Source of the DNA: Arachnopeziza araneosa
Lineage: Eukaryota; Ascomycota; Leotiomycetes; Helotiales; Arachnopezizaceae
Direction: 5' to 3'
NCBI GenBank assembly: GCA_003988855.1
Contig: QYAI01000091.1
Coordinates: 5,343-69,342, forward strand
DNA length: 64,000 nucleotides
A program made the translations under genes and the position numbers. Shown piece after piece: positions 55,501-64,000 of this stretch. Each line of letters starts with the position of its first letter. Within the stretch, counting starts at the first letter, position 1. The notes under the pieces were generated by a model. The model was given only the letters and a program-made list of their open reading frames with translations. It searched no databases and had not been told where the DNA came from.

Positions 55501-57604
55501 GGCGTTTTTGCTTATCTTTGTTCTCATCGGAAGTGATTGTAGACTCAGTTTCCTCATTTCCTCGAGAATCCGGATTGCGATCAGATACACCGTCTCTGGA
55601 GACCGAGTTCCCTCTTTCCCTAGATGAACCGCGAGAAAGCCTTCCTCCAAGCTCCTTCCACAAACCAGAATTGCGTCTTGAGCTAGGGGAACGGGGCTGC
55701 TCAGGAGGTGGACCGACACCTGGGAGTTGGTATTCAGTGCCCTGTTGTCGGGGAAGAAAAGCTGTTGTCCGTGCAATCGGAGCTTGGTACAATTGAGGTG
55801 GAGGCTCATCAATCTCCTTGTTGAACTCGGTATCTGAGGGGCTTTGAGTCTGGTCTTGCCGAAATAGTTCAGGATATCGATTAGCAGCTGACGGCGGTTG
55901 AGGGATTGATCCCGGCCACGGTGGTTTCTCGTCTAAGCGCTGAGAGGAGTTTGAAGTCCTGCGTTGATGCTGTGGTTCCCATGAATTCTGTGGAGGTGGG
56001 ATGTCTTGCTCTTTCCAATAAGCAGCTGATCCTTGAGATGGAGGATTGGCAACTTTTGGACGGTTTGGTTTCCATTCAACATGAGATTGAGTAAACTCTG
56101 GACGCTGTAGTGCTGCTACTCCTCCTTGTGGAATAAAGACTGGTGGGGGATGTGAATGTGATGATCCACGTTGATGCTGTTGATGTTGCTGATGTTGTTC
56201 GGGCTGACTAGATTGACCTAGTGGTGGTCTATTTGTAAAGAAACTAGAGACTGGTTGTTGTTGTTGGTTAGGAAGCGGTGCTGGGGGCGATGTGGGTTTG
56301 TAGGAGCTAACGACTTGTTGAGGAGGATCCTTTGGTCCTTGTGGTATAATTTGAGCTACCCGATTTGTAGTTTCACGATTTACGTTCACATTTGGAGCCA
56401 CTGTAGTAGAAATTGCGGTGACAGGCATAGATTGAGGACGTGCCTGAGGATGGCTTGCTGTTGAAGTTCTAGGAACCTCCTCGTCGTCATCATCATCAAT
56501 AGGAAATCTTGGTTTTGCATGTCGAGAACCGAAGCCAAGCCCAAACGTCGATGTACGTCGAATTGGTGGTAAGAATGAACTTGTGCCAGTGGGCTTTTCG
56601 GGCTCCGTTTGAGAAGGTTGAGATGTAGGAAACCTCGGCCGGACGGGGCTGTATTGACCGGTGACGGGTGCCGGCTGTTGTTGTTGAACTGGAGGAGGAA
56701 CAATTGCAGATTGAGTACCAAAGGATGTTCTCGCTGGAGGAGACAAGGGTGGTGATGGAATACTAGAGCCACTTTCACGAGTTCGATGCAGTCTACTCGA
56801 CTCAATACTCGTCATAGGAGTATCTGACGTGCTCGAAATTTCAATACTTCCACGAGGCCGATCCATAATACTTAGTCGTGGTCGTTCCAGGCTTCTCCTA
56901 GGCTCTTCTTCTGTTGGTAGGTCTTCCTCGGAAAGGATCTCCCGGGCTGTAATTGTTGACGTGAAATTAGTTGGGATGTCTCCAGTCTTGGGTTCTGGGC
57001 TTGGTTCCACCAGAACCCAGTCCTTATCAACATCTGTCGGATCTTCTTGGGCATCATAAAATTTAGCATCTTCACTATTCGACCGCTCACTCCTAGATTT
57101 GGTGCCAATCAAACCGGGCTGTACGAATCTCGATGGCGATTCTGATGGAACTTCGGCCCGTCTTGGAGGGTCAGGGAATTGAGTGACCTCTTCTTCAGCG
57201 ATAGGAGCTGCATAAAGAGGATCCCAGCTGGGCTGCAGCTTACTTAAAGGGGCTGGAGGAGCCAGCGTATCTTCAATCTCACCGTCCTCAGTACTAGGAC
57301 CGGTTGCTTGATGAATCGTTGATTCAGTTGGTTGCTGTGTTCCCACATTCCCCACGGATAATGCACCGCTTCTTGAATCAAGAGACTGTCCCGATCCATT
57401 CCCAGAAGCCGGGAATTGTGGTGGTGTAAATGTTGTCGAGTTTTGTGTACCTGATCTTTCACGCTGCAAGTTAGCTGCTGGCATTGTGACACTCTCCTCT
57501 GTGCTCCTTGGTGACTCGTCAGACTTGCCAGCTGACTTTGACAAGCCGAGAGGAAGTCCCCACGAAGTTCTGCGATCAGCTTTTGGCTTGGAAGGTGGTG
57601 GCAT
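52568..57604 (-). CDS. Very large disordered protein, 1,678 residues (possibly the 3' part of the next gene)
   Basis: This single exon runs from an ATG at 57604 and is rich in Ser, Pro, Gln, Arg and acidic residues, with almost no long hydrophobic run. It has no catalytic domain or membrane helix I recognise. Directly before the ATG is a strong 3' splice signal: GACTAATA, a pyrimidine tract and CTACAG (ending 57608). This implies that an intron ends here. Either the gene has an intron in its 5' leader, or it is the second exon of the gene at 57841-62046, joined in frame. It ends with WVPAAWED. The role is unknown; a scaffold or cell-polarity function is only a guess from composition. Confidence 0.65.
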   Translation of the reverse strand: MPPPSKPKADRRTSWGLPLGLSKSAGKSDESPRSTEESVTMPAANLQRERSGTQNSTTFTPPQFPASGNGSGQSLDSRSGALSVGNVGTQQPTESTIHQATGPSTEDGEIEDTLAPPAPLSKLQPSWDPLYAAPIAEEEVTQFPDPPRRAEVPSESPSRFVQPGLIGTKSRSERSNSEDAKFYDAQEDPTDVDKDWVLVEPSPEPKTGDIPTNFTSTITAREILSEEDLPTEEEPRRSLERPRLSIMDRPRGSIEISSTSDTPMTSIESSRLHRTRESGSSIPSPPLSPPARTSFGTQSAIVPPPVQQQQPAPVTGQYSPVRPRFPTSQPSQTEPEKPTGTSSFLPPIRRTSTFGLGFGSRHAKPRFPIDDDDDEEVPRTSTASHPQARPQSMPVTAISTTVAPNVNVNRETTNRVAQIIPQGPKDPPQQVVSSYKPTSPPAPLPNQQQQPVSSFFTNRPPLGQSSQPEQHQQHQQHQRGSSHSHPPPVFIPQGGVAALQRPEFTQSHVEWKPNRPKVANPPSQGSAAYWKEQDIPPPQNSWEPQHQRRTSNSSQRLDEKPPWPGSIPQPPSAANRYPELFRQDQTQSPSDTEFNKEIDEPPPQLYQAPIARTTAFLPRQQGTEYQLPGVGPPPEQPRSPSSRRNSGLWKELGGRLSRGSSRERGNSVSRDGVSDRNPDSRGNEETESTITSDENKDKQKRRSFFGSLNRSSTGGLAPPQSRESTLTPNQGSRTDLLGSEQPSPVSQHERKRSLFGGTSSPVEPKKSNRLMRASTGGLTVQDESGKKKRFSGLSGLFKGNPARDSSQQRPQTTREVSHEERQPLESPQVSSKRPTDSVSPLAQHQDGLRSHSGQFPPINIGGTPPGGPVGQSQRARTSQEQSSLHNKIASGTETREPAPQNQLAGRRQSRLHVVNRDAPMPDAEPTTTSNPPVPSQAAPGTARSPEPEIVYEPPHGPPPSHFLRQASNPPAPNQRSNGQVESPRANSDATPVDNRQNSSTLQIGKPSLMNSTRNSPGGVQREGRYGDRPQSERRVSGKAAVNAVGPSTPDSQRQFQNRSSNDLNKQANSSERNYPSHDVNSPSIVNRQSENAPAAQQMGPRSSIQQRDARTSPRGPQPDPRFLSTNSSPAQTMKNIQPDTRANTSPMSGQRQPSTTRSVLTRLTGSGLTEKPRQESRSRKQSGSGFMSGLINRKSKDDRSSEDSRSQGSQSRSTPPQFVPRAQTYTDLQQQEPYTPPQQQQEISFRDPNMQPQERGRRASREPQYDSVPIPGGYSLVRGQGALAVPTDYDPRGFNRPQQQLYQSNWVSHQPQNAPQGSQVPSPSNLQGYSSQQQRSDIARPAPSSDPHQLRQGPRSSLNLAAPETYSRDRSAPRRLSREDMLARSPPKSPEGQQRPYQLTLPDTDEDRPPPISKDIPDFPTPPKSDTILRLQKPILRHPESPAGYPLPEDDVFSPVNDAARDFPAPPPPKWPGEQQSLLHARHPSVSTVGPEPAGLDRSNTHRTAVSAVSGLSGPQDSPRHSTGGAGALNVPNQREDRISHISSPSPTPPSPLPSTPERSVSPERDDTSQEGQGQIKTTVLEVHHPNRSDDLYDASPRLPPHQQNQAAAKTATEEAEKENNYQNGHGYHPRTSVEEKIPYQPPRSTEGLAELDDHEPGAAMSATSYPGQEWVPAAWED

Positions 57605-57840
57605 TTCCTGTAGGGGAATAAATATTAGTCTTTTGTACGATCAAGGGCAGATGCATCAAAGTGGGAATGAGATAACAGATTGAGAAGGATGTAATTTCCC
57701 CTAGTCGTACACAGCCTGCTAAGCAGGAGATATGTTGACAACGAAACTACCGACTGCCCAATTCGTGAAATCGTAAGAAATGAAGAGTATGGATTTAAAA
57801 CGCTCAGTCGCCCAAATGAGGTCCGGCTCAGAAGGAGATG

Positions 57841-60800
57841 TCAATCTACCTTGTCTCCTCCACTGGAGCCTCGAAGCTTATTCTTCCCCTTAGCGAGTAA
57901 ACCTTTGCCTGCTTTCCCTGCCTTGCCACCGAACAAACCAGCAGTATGAAGTAACTCTTTTCCTTTCGCTTGGACTTGCTGGCTCGTCAGCTTGTTCCCA
58001 GCTGGTGAAACACCTTGTTGTGGAGCTGCTTGAATGCTCGGTCCTGCAATGGGTCCAGGTCTAGAAGCAGATGTCGATGTTACCGTCGGAGAACTCGCAT
58101 TAAGATATTGTTGATAATATGGTTGTTGTAGCGGGGGTGGTGCACCTCCAGCCGCCTTTGAAAACTTTGATCTCGCAATTCCAGATGGGTAGCTTGCCCG
58201 CGATCCTCCCCAGGTTCCAGTAACGTCAGCATGTTCGGGTTGTTGAGCTTGTAGACGTATCATCCAATCATTTAGACCTGTGTTCATACCCGCAAATCGT
58301 TGCCGTGTCTCATCGAATGTCTGAATGCGCTGTTGGGGAGACTTCATGGCCGCGATTTCCTTGAAACCCAGAAGTTTACCTTGCGTCGGAGATAATGCTG
58401 CGTGAGGGATTACTGGTGACGTGATAGGTGATACAGTACTTGGTGGAGGGGGAACGAAAGTCTGCTGTTCTGGAGGGAAATAAGGTTTCGGAGATCGGGC
58501 AGGGTGCTCATTCTCCGGTGGAGATGGTGAAACAGGATACGAAGAGACGCGAGGATCCTTCTCTTCCGCTAAAGAAAGTCGTCGACCAGTTTGCTGCGAT
58601 GGCTCCCCGTCCATCGTTGTTGTAACGGCGCCAAGGGCAGCTGCGGCTCCTACTAAAACCGCAGCATCTCTACCAACGTGATGGTCTTCAGTTGGCACAG
58701 AAGGCTGCTTTGAGTGTAAAATTTCTCTGTTTGTGGTCGGTTCGAACTGAGAACTGACAGAACGATCTGGTAATTCAGTTCGAGCTGGGAAGTCAGTGCC
58801 ACTCGATATTCCGGTGCTGGCTGGCAATTCGGCGGGAACCGCACTGTTAGAGGATAGCTCTGACGTGAAGACACCCGGAATTGACTCAGCTGGCTTTTCC
58901 TCCGTAGGTGAAGTCGTTCCTCCATGCTGGGTGCCTAAAGTAACGTCATTGGAGCTCTTTTCCCACGAGAAGCGATTTTGCAGTTGGGATCGTAAAGGAG
59001 CGAGACCAGTAGTTTCTTCTGGCTTGCGAGGTGTGAGGGGGCGTGGGTTCAGAGATTCATCGTTTCGAGCAACACTTGCAGGGGTGGTTGACGGCAGCGA
59101 TGAAGTAGGAGGTGTAACTTGAGTTAGATCCTCGATATGCTTTGTTGGAGTCTCTGGTGGAATAGGATTATCTTCTTCGGCAGTAGAAGCCCAGTAATTA
59201 TCGTACTCTGTGGGTAGGTAGGTGCTCTCACGCCCAAGACCACCAGCACTGTCATCATCCAATGAATCTGGCAACGTGCTGTCTTGATGTCCGCTCATGG
59301 TTCTTGGGCTGAGACTCCTTACAATCTCTTTTGTAAGCTTATCACTTTCTTGATCATATTCTCTAGTATCGGTGCTTAAAGTTGGAAGGATACTAGGCCC
59401 CTGCGGGGGTTGTAGGTTTTCATCCGAGGCAATGTGGTCAATTTTTCTCTGCTTCAGTGGTACAAAAGATTTTTGGAAATCTTCCAGATCAGAATCTCCC
59501 GACCCTATGATAGGAGTATCCTTCGGCGGTGGTGGGGGTGGCGGCATAGATTCCATTGAAACTGGTCTATCTACGACATCTGGTCTCAATTGAGTCTCTT
59601 GAGGAGCTTTCTCCAGAGCAGGAAGCGGGCCAAGTCGTGGGTCTGGATGATTAGTAGAATAAAGATTCCCACTGGGAGCCATGTTCAGATCAGGAGTCGG
59701 AAGCTGTACTACAGATCTCGCCGGGCTATCATTCCTGGCTAAGCTTCCTCCGGTAGCACCAAGAACCGCAGCACCAACAATCGCGGCTTCACGCGCTGTC
59801 TCTGGTAAAGGGTGTTTTGCCGTAGTTGGTGTGAGTTCGAGGTCTCCACTGTCAGGGGATTGTGAAGGAGCAGACTTTTGATGAAACTCAATTGGTTCTG
59901 TAGAAGCCTCGCTTATATCTGTGTTTGTGTACGAAGTCCATCCTCCTGGGATGACTGGTCGGAAACTTTGCTCGCGTTCACCTGTCGGACGAGAAGAAGG
60001 GTGAGTGGTATCCTCACTAGCTGCAGACGCATCAGTCACTATAGCATGTTGTGCGTCAGGCGTGTTGTTTGCTATTGCAATATCAGGAATCTTTGCAGGG
60101 CTGTTTCCAGGACTAGGAATGCTGATGTCTCGACGGTGACCCTGTTTGAAAGCTGGCACGGGTGGAAGGTCTTCATAAGTTACTCCACGCTTATCTGATA
60201 CACTAGGCAAGCGAGGTTCGTTCACAGCTTCGGGTATAGATAGTGTGGTTAGATCACGATGTCTTGAGTCAGGATTCGCAGTACTCGAAACCCGGCTGAT
60301 GATTGGGCTGATGCCAGCGGTGCCAGTGCTTTCGCTGTCAGTTCTCTTCACACCGCTACCAGCTTGAGAAGCAGGAGTGTTAGGAGCTGATGATTCATCG
60401 CTGCGATCAAACGCCTGATTGACAACAGATTTGAAGCCAAAGGAAGATTGATTCTTCAAAGTCATATCTTCAGGGCTTTTCGGGGCCAGCTGTGCATTTG
60501 AAGAGGCGGTGGGAGTGGTATCAATATCTTTAGAAGCTCTTGGGACGGGTTCATCAGGGATCGATTTAGTAAATATGTCCATTCCAAAGCCCGATATGCG
60601 GTTCAGGTCCGGAAGTTTGGGACTAACAGACTGCCGTCGTGCCTCCTCAATATCAAGTTGGTTACTCTGTGGCTGGGTCAATTTTTGAGTAGTAGAATCA
60701 TTGACGTCAAAATTGTCAAACCCATATTCACTTTTCCTCTCTTGTACAGGGTGCAGACTGGGCATCAAGCGACGACTAGAATCCGAGGTCTCGATGGCTT

Positions 60801-62046
60801 CCAAAGCCTTGCGTCTAGAGCTAGTGCCTAGGCTGTCGGAACTCGATTTTTCGTGGAGATGGGGCTTGGCTGGTGACTCAGCTGAATCGCTTGGTCTCCC
60901 GCCAACAAGGGAGTCGATACTGGGACGGCCAGCAGATTCCATTGACTGTCGCTGCTTTTCTTTCTCCTCCTCCTCAGCCCGTCGATAAATATCTGCTGGC
61001 CGGATGAAAGGCAGAGCTTTGCTAGTGGTTGCTGACATGGGCGATCGAGTAGAAGCAGTAGGAGAAGCTGAGCCACCAGAGAGCCATGGTCTTGGAGTAG
61101 TTTCTTCTGATCCTGTAACCTGACTCAAGCTACTCTTTCGAGCAGGGAATCTAGCGGATGGAGACTCTGTTGCGCTCTGAGGAGCGGGTGAACTTCGAGT
61201 GGCAAGGGGAGGCGGAACAGCAGAGGGAGAAAAGTCCCGTCGCGCCTGGTAATCACTTGTCCCAGAGGGACTCCTTGTATCTGATTGCGGTGATATTGTA
61301 GCATTTAAATCTGAGGCAGGGGTTCGTCCAGGCTGAAGGATATCTGGGTGAGGTGATCCAGAGACTGGAGATATTCCTCGGGGAACTCCTTGAGAAGGCT
61401 TTCGTATAACCGGAGAAGCTTGTGGTGGTGGCTGAGTTGTAGAGATTGAAAGCGCTGGAGGCCCACTAGCATTTCTAACAGTTGGCACACCGGTAATCTG
61501 TGAGAAGCGTGTTGCAGGCGCATTTTTCGTTGTCGGGGATTCTCTTATTGGCGACTGCCTTCTTGGTGATTGTCTTCTTGGTGATCCTGCTCTTGGGGAA
61601 ATCTGTCTTGGTGGCACCTGTCCTGGCGACGGTTGACGCACGTTGCTACTTGAGAATTTGCGCTTTTCATCATCTTCATCAAACGAGTTTGTTCGCCCTC
61701 GAGGATTGCTTGCCCCAGGGAGAGGTGGAAGCTCCCCATATTTTCTTTGGCCATCTACAGCCGCGGTATCTGGGCTGTGAACAGCTTGACCCTGTTGTCG
61801 AAATCCCGTTGGTTTCGAGAGCGGCGGGGGAGCGTCATAATCATCATCGGAGCCCCATTCATCGCCTTCGTAGTTGACAGCCGGCGCATTCGCCCATTTC
61901 TTAGTGATCTGTCGACTGACATTGGGCTGATATGATATCCCGGATTGTGGACTCCTGTAGAATTGTAAGCAGATGCGTGCGAGGCTGGGCATTTGAGCTT
62001 ACATTGGTGAATCTTTATCAAAGGTAGTCGGCAATGGTCGTGCCAT
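57841..62046 (-). CDS. Very large disordered protein, 1,385 residues (possibly the 5' part of the same gene)
   Basis: There are two exons: 62046-62003 and 61954-57841, with a 48-bp intron. The first exon encodes MARPLPTTFDKDSPM. Downstream of it is WANAPAVNYEGDEWGSDDDYD, then a very long stretch rich in Ser, Pro, Arg, Thr and Gln with no hydrophobic helix. The C-terminus before the stop is basic, glycine-rich and lysine-rich (KGKELLHTAGLFGG then GKAGKGLLAKGKNKLRG). After GDK the sequence reads GTAGAT, a possible donor. Splicing from 57850 to 57607 keeps phase 0 and joins to the large frame at 52568-57604. If so, the protein would have 3,062 residues. Function is unknown. Confidence 0.65.
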
Positions 62047-62696
62047 GATGGGCAATGGTGTTTGTCTCGCGCTTCACGAGGCATCTATTGCTGTGACCAT
62101 ACAGTCATTTATTAAAGTGTTGTAAGATGTAGCAGATTGCGAAGGGTATCCGGCTGGGAGAGCAACAAGGCAGCCGATTGTTGCAGCTCTAACCTTTCAA
62201 TCCCAACATCTGCGATTATTGGAGACGGGAAGAGGGAGAGGCGAATAGAGAGGTGTAGCAGGTTTCTCTGCGAGATGATTTAATTTGAAAGTAGCAGCAA
62301 CGCGCCTTCTTCTTAGGCGGAGCTGACCCTGTCAACATCATCACCAGTGTGGCTGAGCACAGCCATTCCCAGTTTTACCAGGAATAATGTTCCTGCCTCA
62401 GGCTTCAATAAGCCGTTTCAAACACCAAGTGTCCCTATCACACCTCATCTGTAACTTCACTTCTTTGACGACTCGGTTCAGCACATTACGATTCTAATTA
62501 CAATAGACGGCCTCAGACTCTCCTTCATCACTGCATTACAGTCACCTGCGACACCAGCATCACTGCAAAGAATATAGAAGGCCGGAGACAACCCGACCAA
62601 GCCGAACTAAGACAACTACCCACAGTCACATTGCGCTTTGCGCGTAAGACAATACGACTTTAATACATCTTGCGGATCGTCAAGCAACTATTTCAA
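62047..62696. promoter_or_regulatory. Divergent promoter region, giant gene and Sed5
   Basis: This is 650 bp between divergent start codons. No specific site is certain. Confidence 0.5.
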
Positions 62697-63769
62697 ATGG
62701 CGGTCTCTTCAATCCAAGACAGAACGAACGAGTTCAGATCGGTGCTCACACAGGTTCAGCGGCGGCAAGCCACGTCAAAAGTTGGATCGCAACGACAATC
62801 CCTCCTCACAGATTCGCAGAAAGCGGCAGCAAATGGTGGTGCCGGTCCAGATGGAAAGCCTAGAAGGTCAGAATTTGCGAGGAGGGCTGCTGAAATTGGA
62901 AGAGGGATAGGCACGACAATGGGAAAACTAGAAAAACTTGCACAGCGTAACCTCACCAACAGACCAACCTCGAGTATCAAGCACTAACTGCTACTTAGTT
63001 GCTAAAAGAAAAACACTCTTTGACGATCGGCCGGTCGAAATCAACGAATTGACTTCTATCATCAAGCAAGATCTTTCCTCTCTTAACCAACAAATTTCCT
63101 CGTTACAATCTCTTTCCCGAGCACAGCATCCCAAAGCAGACCAGGAAGGAGAGCATAATAAGAATGTGGTATTCCTGCTACAGGGAAAGCTTACAGACGT
63201 GTCTGCCAATTTCAAAGATGTTCTAGAAGTTAGAACGAAAAACATACAAGCCTCGCGGGCCAGAACAGAGAATTTTGTTTCGTCGGTATCAGCGCATGTC
63301 CAGCCTACCCTCTCACACTCGGCTTCTCCATTATACACGACGCCAAATCGTGGTTCGCCTGGACCTGGGCAAGATTTACTCTCTTTGAATCCTGTTGGGG
63401 ATCAGCAGCTCTTAATGATGGAAGAAGCGCAGCCACAAAATGCATACATCCAACAAAGAGGAGAGGCAATTGAGGCCATAGAAAGGACAATCAACGAACT
63501 GGGTGGAATTTTCGGACAACTAGCTTCGATGGTATCTGAGCAGAGTGAAATGATCCAAAGAATTGATGCAAACACAGAAGACGTGGTAGACAACGTAGAA
63601 GGTGCTCAAAGAGAGCTACTGAAGTACTGGTCCAGAGTATCTGGCAACCGCTGGCTGGTTGCCAAGATGTTTGGCGTCCTCATGATTTTCTTTTTGTAAG
63701 TGATCCAGATCTCTCGTCTTGGATACCTTCTAACTCTTTAACAGGCTTTGGGTTCTCATAGCTGGTTAG
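62697..63769 (+). CDS. SED5: Qa-SNARE Sed5 (syntaxin 5)
   Basis: There are three exons (62697-62946, 62999-63695, 63745-63769) with introns of 52 and 49 bp, giving 323 residues. The first intron has a CACTAAC branch site and the first splice restores KLAQLAKRKTLFDD. The N-terminus (VSSIQDRTNEFRS) is the Sed5-type Sly1-binding segment, then comes an Habc-like helical region. The SNARE motif follows QQRGEAIEAIERTINELGGIF, with the zero-layer glutamine Q265 in VSEQSEM, and ends before WSRVSGNRW. The C-terminal membrane anchor spans AKMFGVLMIFFLLWVLIAG. Sed5 mediates vesicle fusion at the early Golgi, and the last splice gives the anchor its end. All key residues are intact. Confidence 0.9.
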
Positions 63770-64000
63770 AACTATACAGAATAGCTCTAGCTCGGTTTGA
63801 CGACTCTGTTATGTGACTAGACTCACTAAGTTGCCTACTGCTTCTTTTGTTCCTGTATAACTATTGTAGAAAGCGTGCATCAATACACCATTTAATGCAA
63901 CGGCCAATTGGCCGCATCAAAGACTTGAGTTTGAGTTCCATTCCTTCGTTCCCGTATGCTTTCGAGCAATATCGTATTGATCGTCTCATCTTACTTGTGC
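63770..64000. other. 3' side of Sed5 up to the window end
   Basis: No gene is seen. Confidence 0.5.

Noticed and set aside
1..64000. tRNA or rRNA genes
   Set aside because: No A/B-box cloverleaf or rRNA-like stretch was recognised by eye; a tRNAscan-type search would be decisive.

Overview
The window looks like nuclear DNA of a filamentous ascomycete, most likely a leotiomycete (Helotiales-like; the class is inferred from gene families and not proven). The evidence is: GT-AG introns of about 45-60 bp, often with CTAAC/CTAAT-type branch sites; a fungal rhodopsin-fold (PTH11-type) membrane protein; a BBE-type FAD oxidase; a LaeA-like methyltransferase; large disordered ascomycete-type proteins; and transition-only differences between repeat copies, as expected of RIP. 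Most genes are ordinary chromosomal genes, separated by two or three AT-rich, gene-poor patches carrying relics.

Layout. 0-2 kb: two outward-facing copies of a repeat that begins TGTAAC, and a broken M20 amidohydrolase cut off beside one of them. 2.2-5.5 kb: a kelch-propeller membrane protein with a long cytosolic tail. 6.0-8.35 kb (minus): a protein kinase with a C-terminal extension. 8.4-16.7 kb: a gene-poor, repeat-bearing patch with one 825-residue protein of unknown function and a third copy of the repeat. 16.8-18.0 kb: an F-box protein. 19.4-30.4 kb: an SDR, a 12-TM MFS transporter, a methyltransferase, an aquaglyceroporin, a GPI-type serine-rich wall protein and an aldo-keto reductase. 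31.7-34.6 kb: the rhodopsin-fold protein and an NmrA-like protein. 35.0-36.7 kb: two pseudogenes (an MDR reductase and a kinase-like protein), followed by another gene-poor patch. 37.8-46.0 kb: a conserved hypothetical, then housekeeping genes: TAH18 (cytosolic Fe-S assembly), a two-RRM RNA-binding protein and a GCS1-type ArfGAP. 46.5-52 kb: small hypotheticals, a secreted BBE-type oxidase and a glutathionyl-hydroquinone reductase. 52.6-62.0 kb (minus): two very large disordered reading frames that may be one gene. 62.7-63.8 kb: the Golgi Qa-SNARE Sed5.

How the genes work together. Two housekeeping genes, GCS1-type ArfGAP and Sed5, both act in ER-Golgi vesicle traffic, but they lie about 17 kb apart and are not a cluster. 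The SDR/MFS/methyltransferase group has the tailoring-plus-transport composition seen in metabolite clusters, but no backbone synthase is visible here. No previously undescribed system is clearly present. The observations most worth checking are the possible 3,062-residue fused protein, the kinase with DFD in place of DFG and its C-terminal extension, and the repeat family. Exon joins were derived by hand from GT/AG sites and reading frame; all were checked for phase, none against transcripts.
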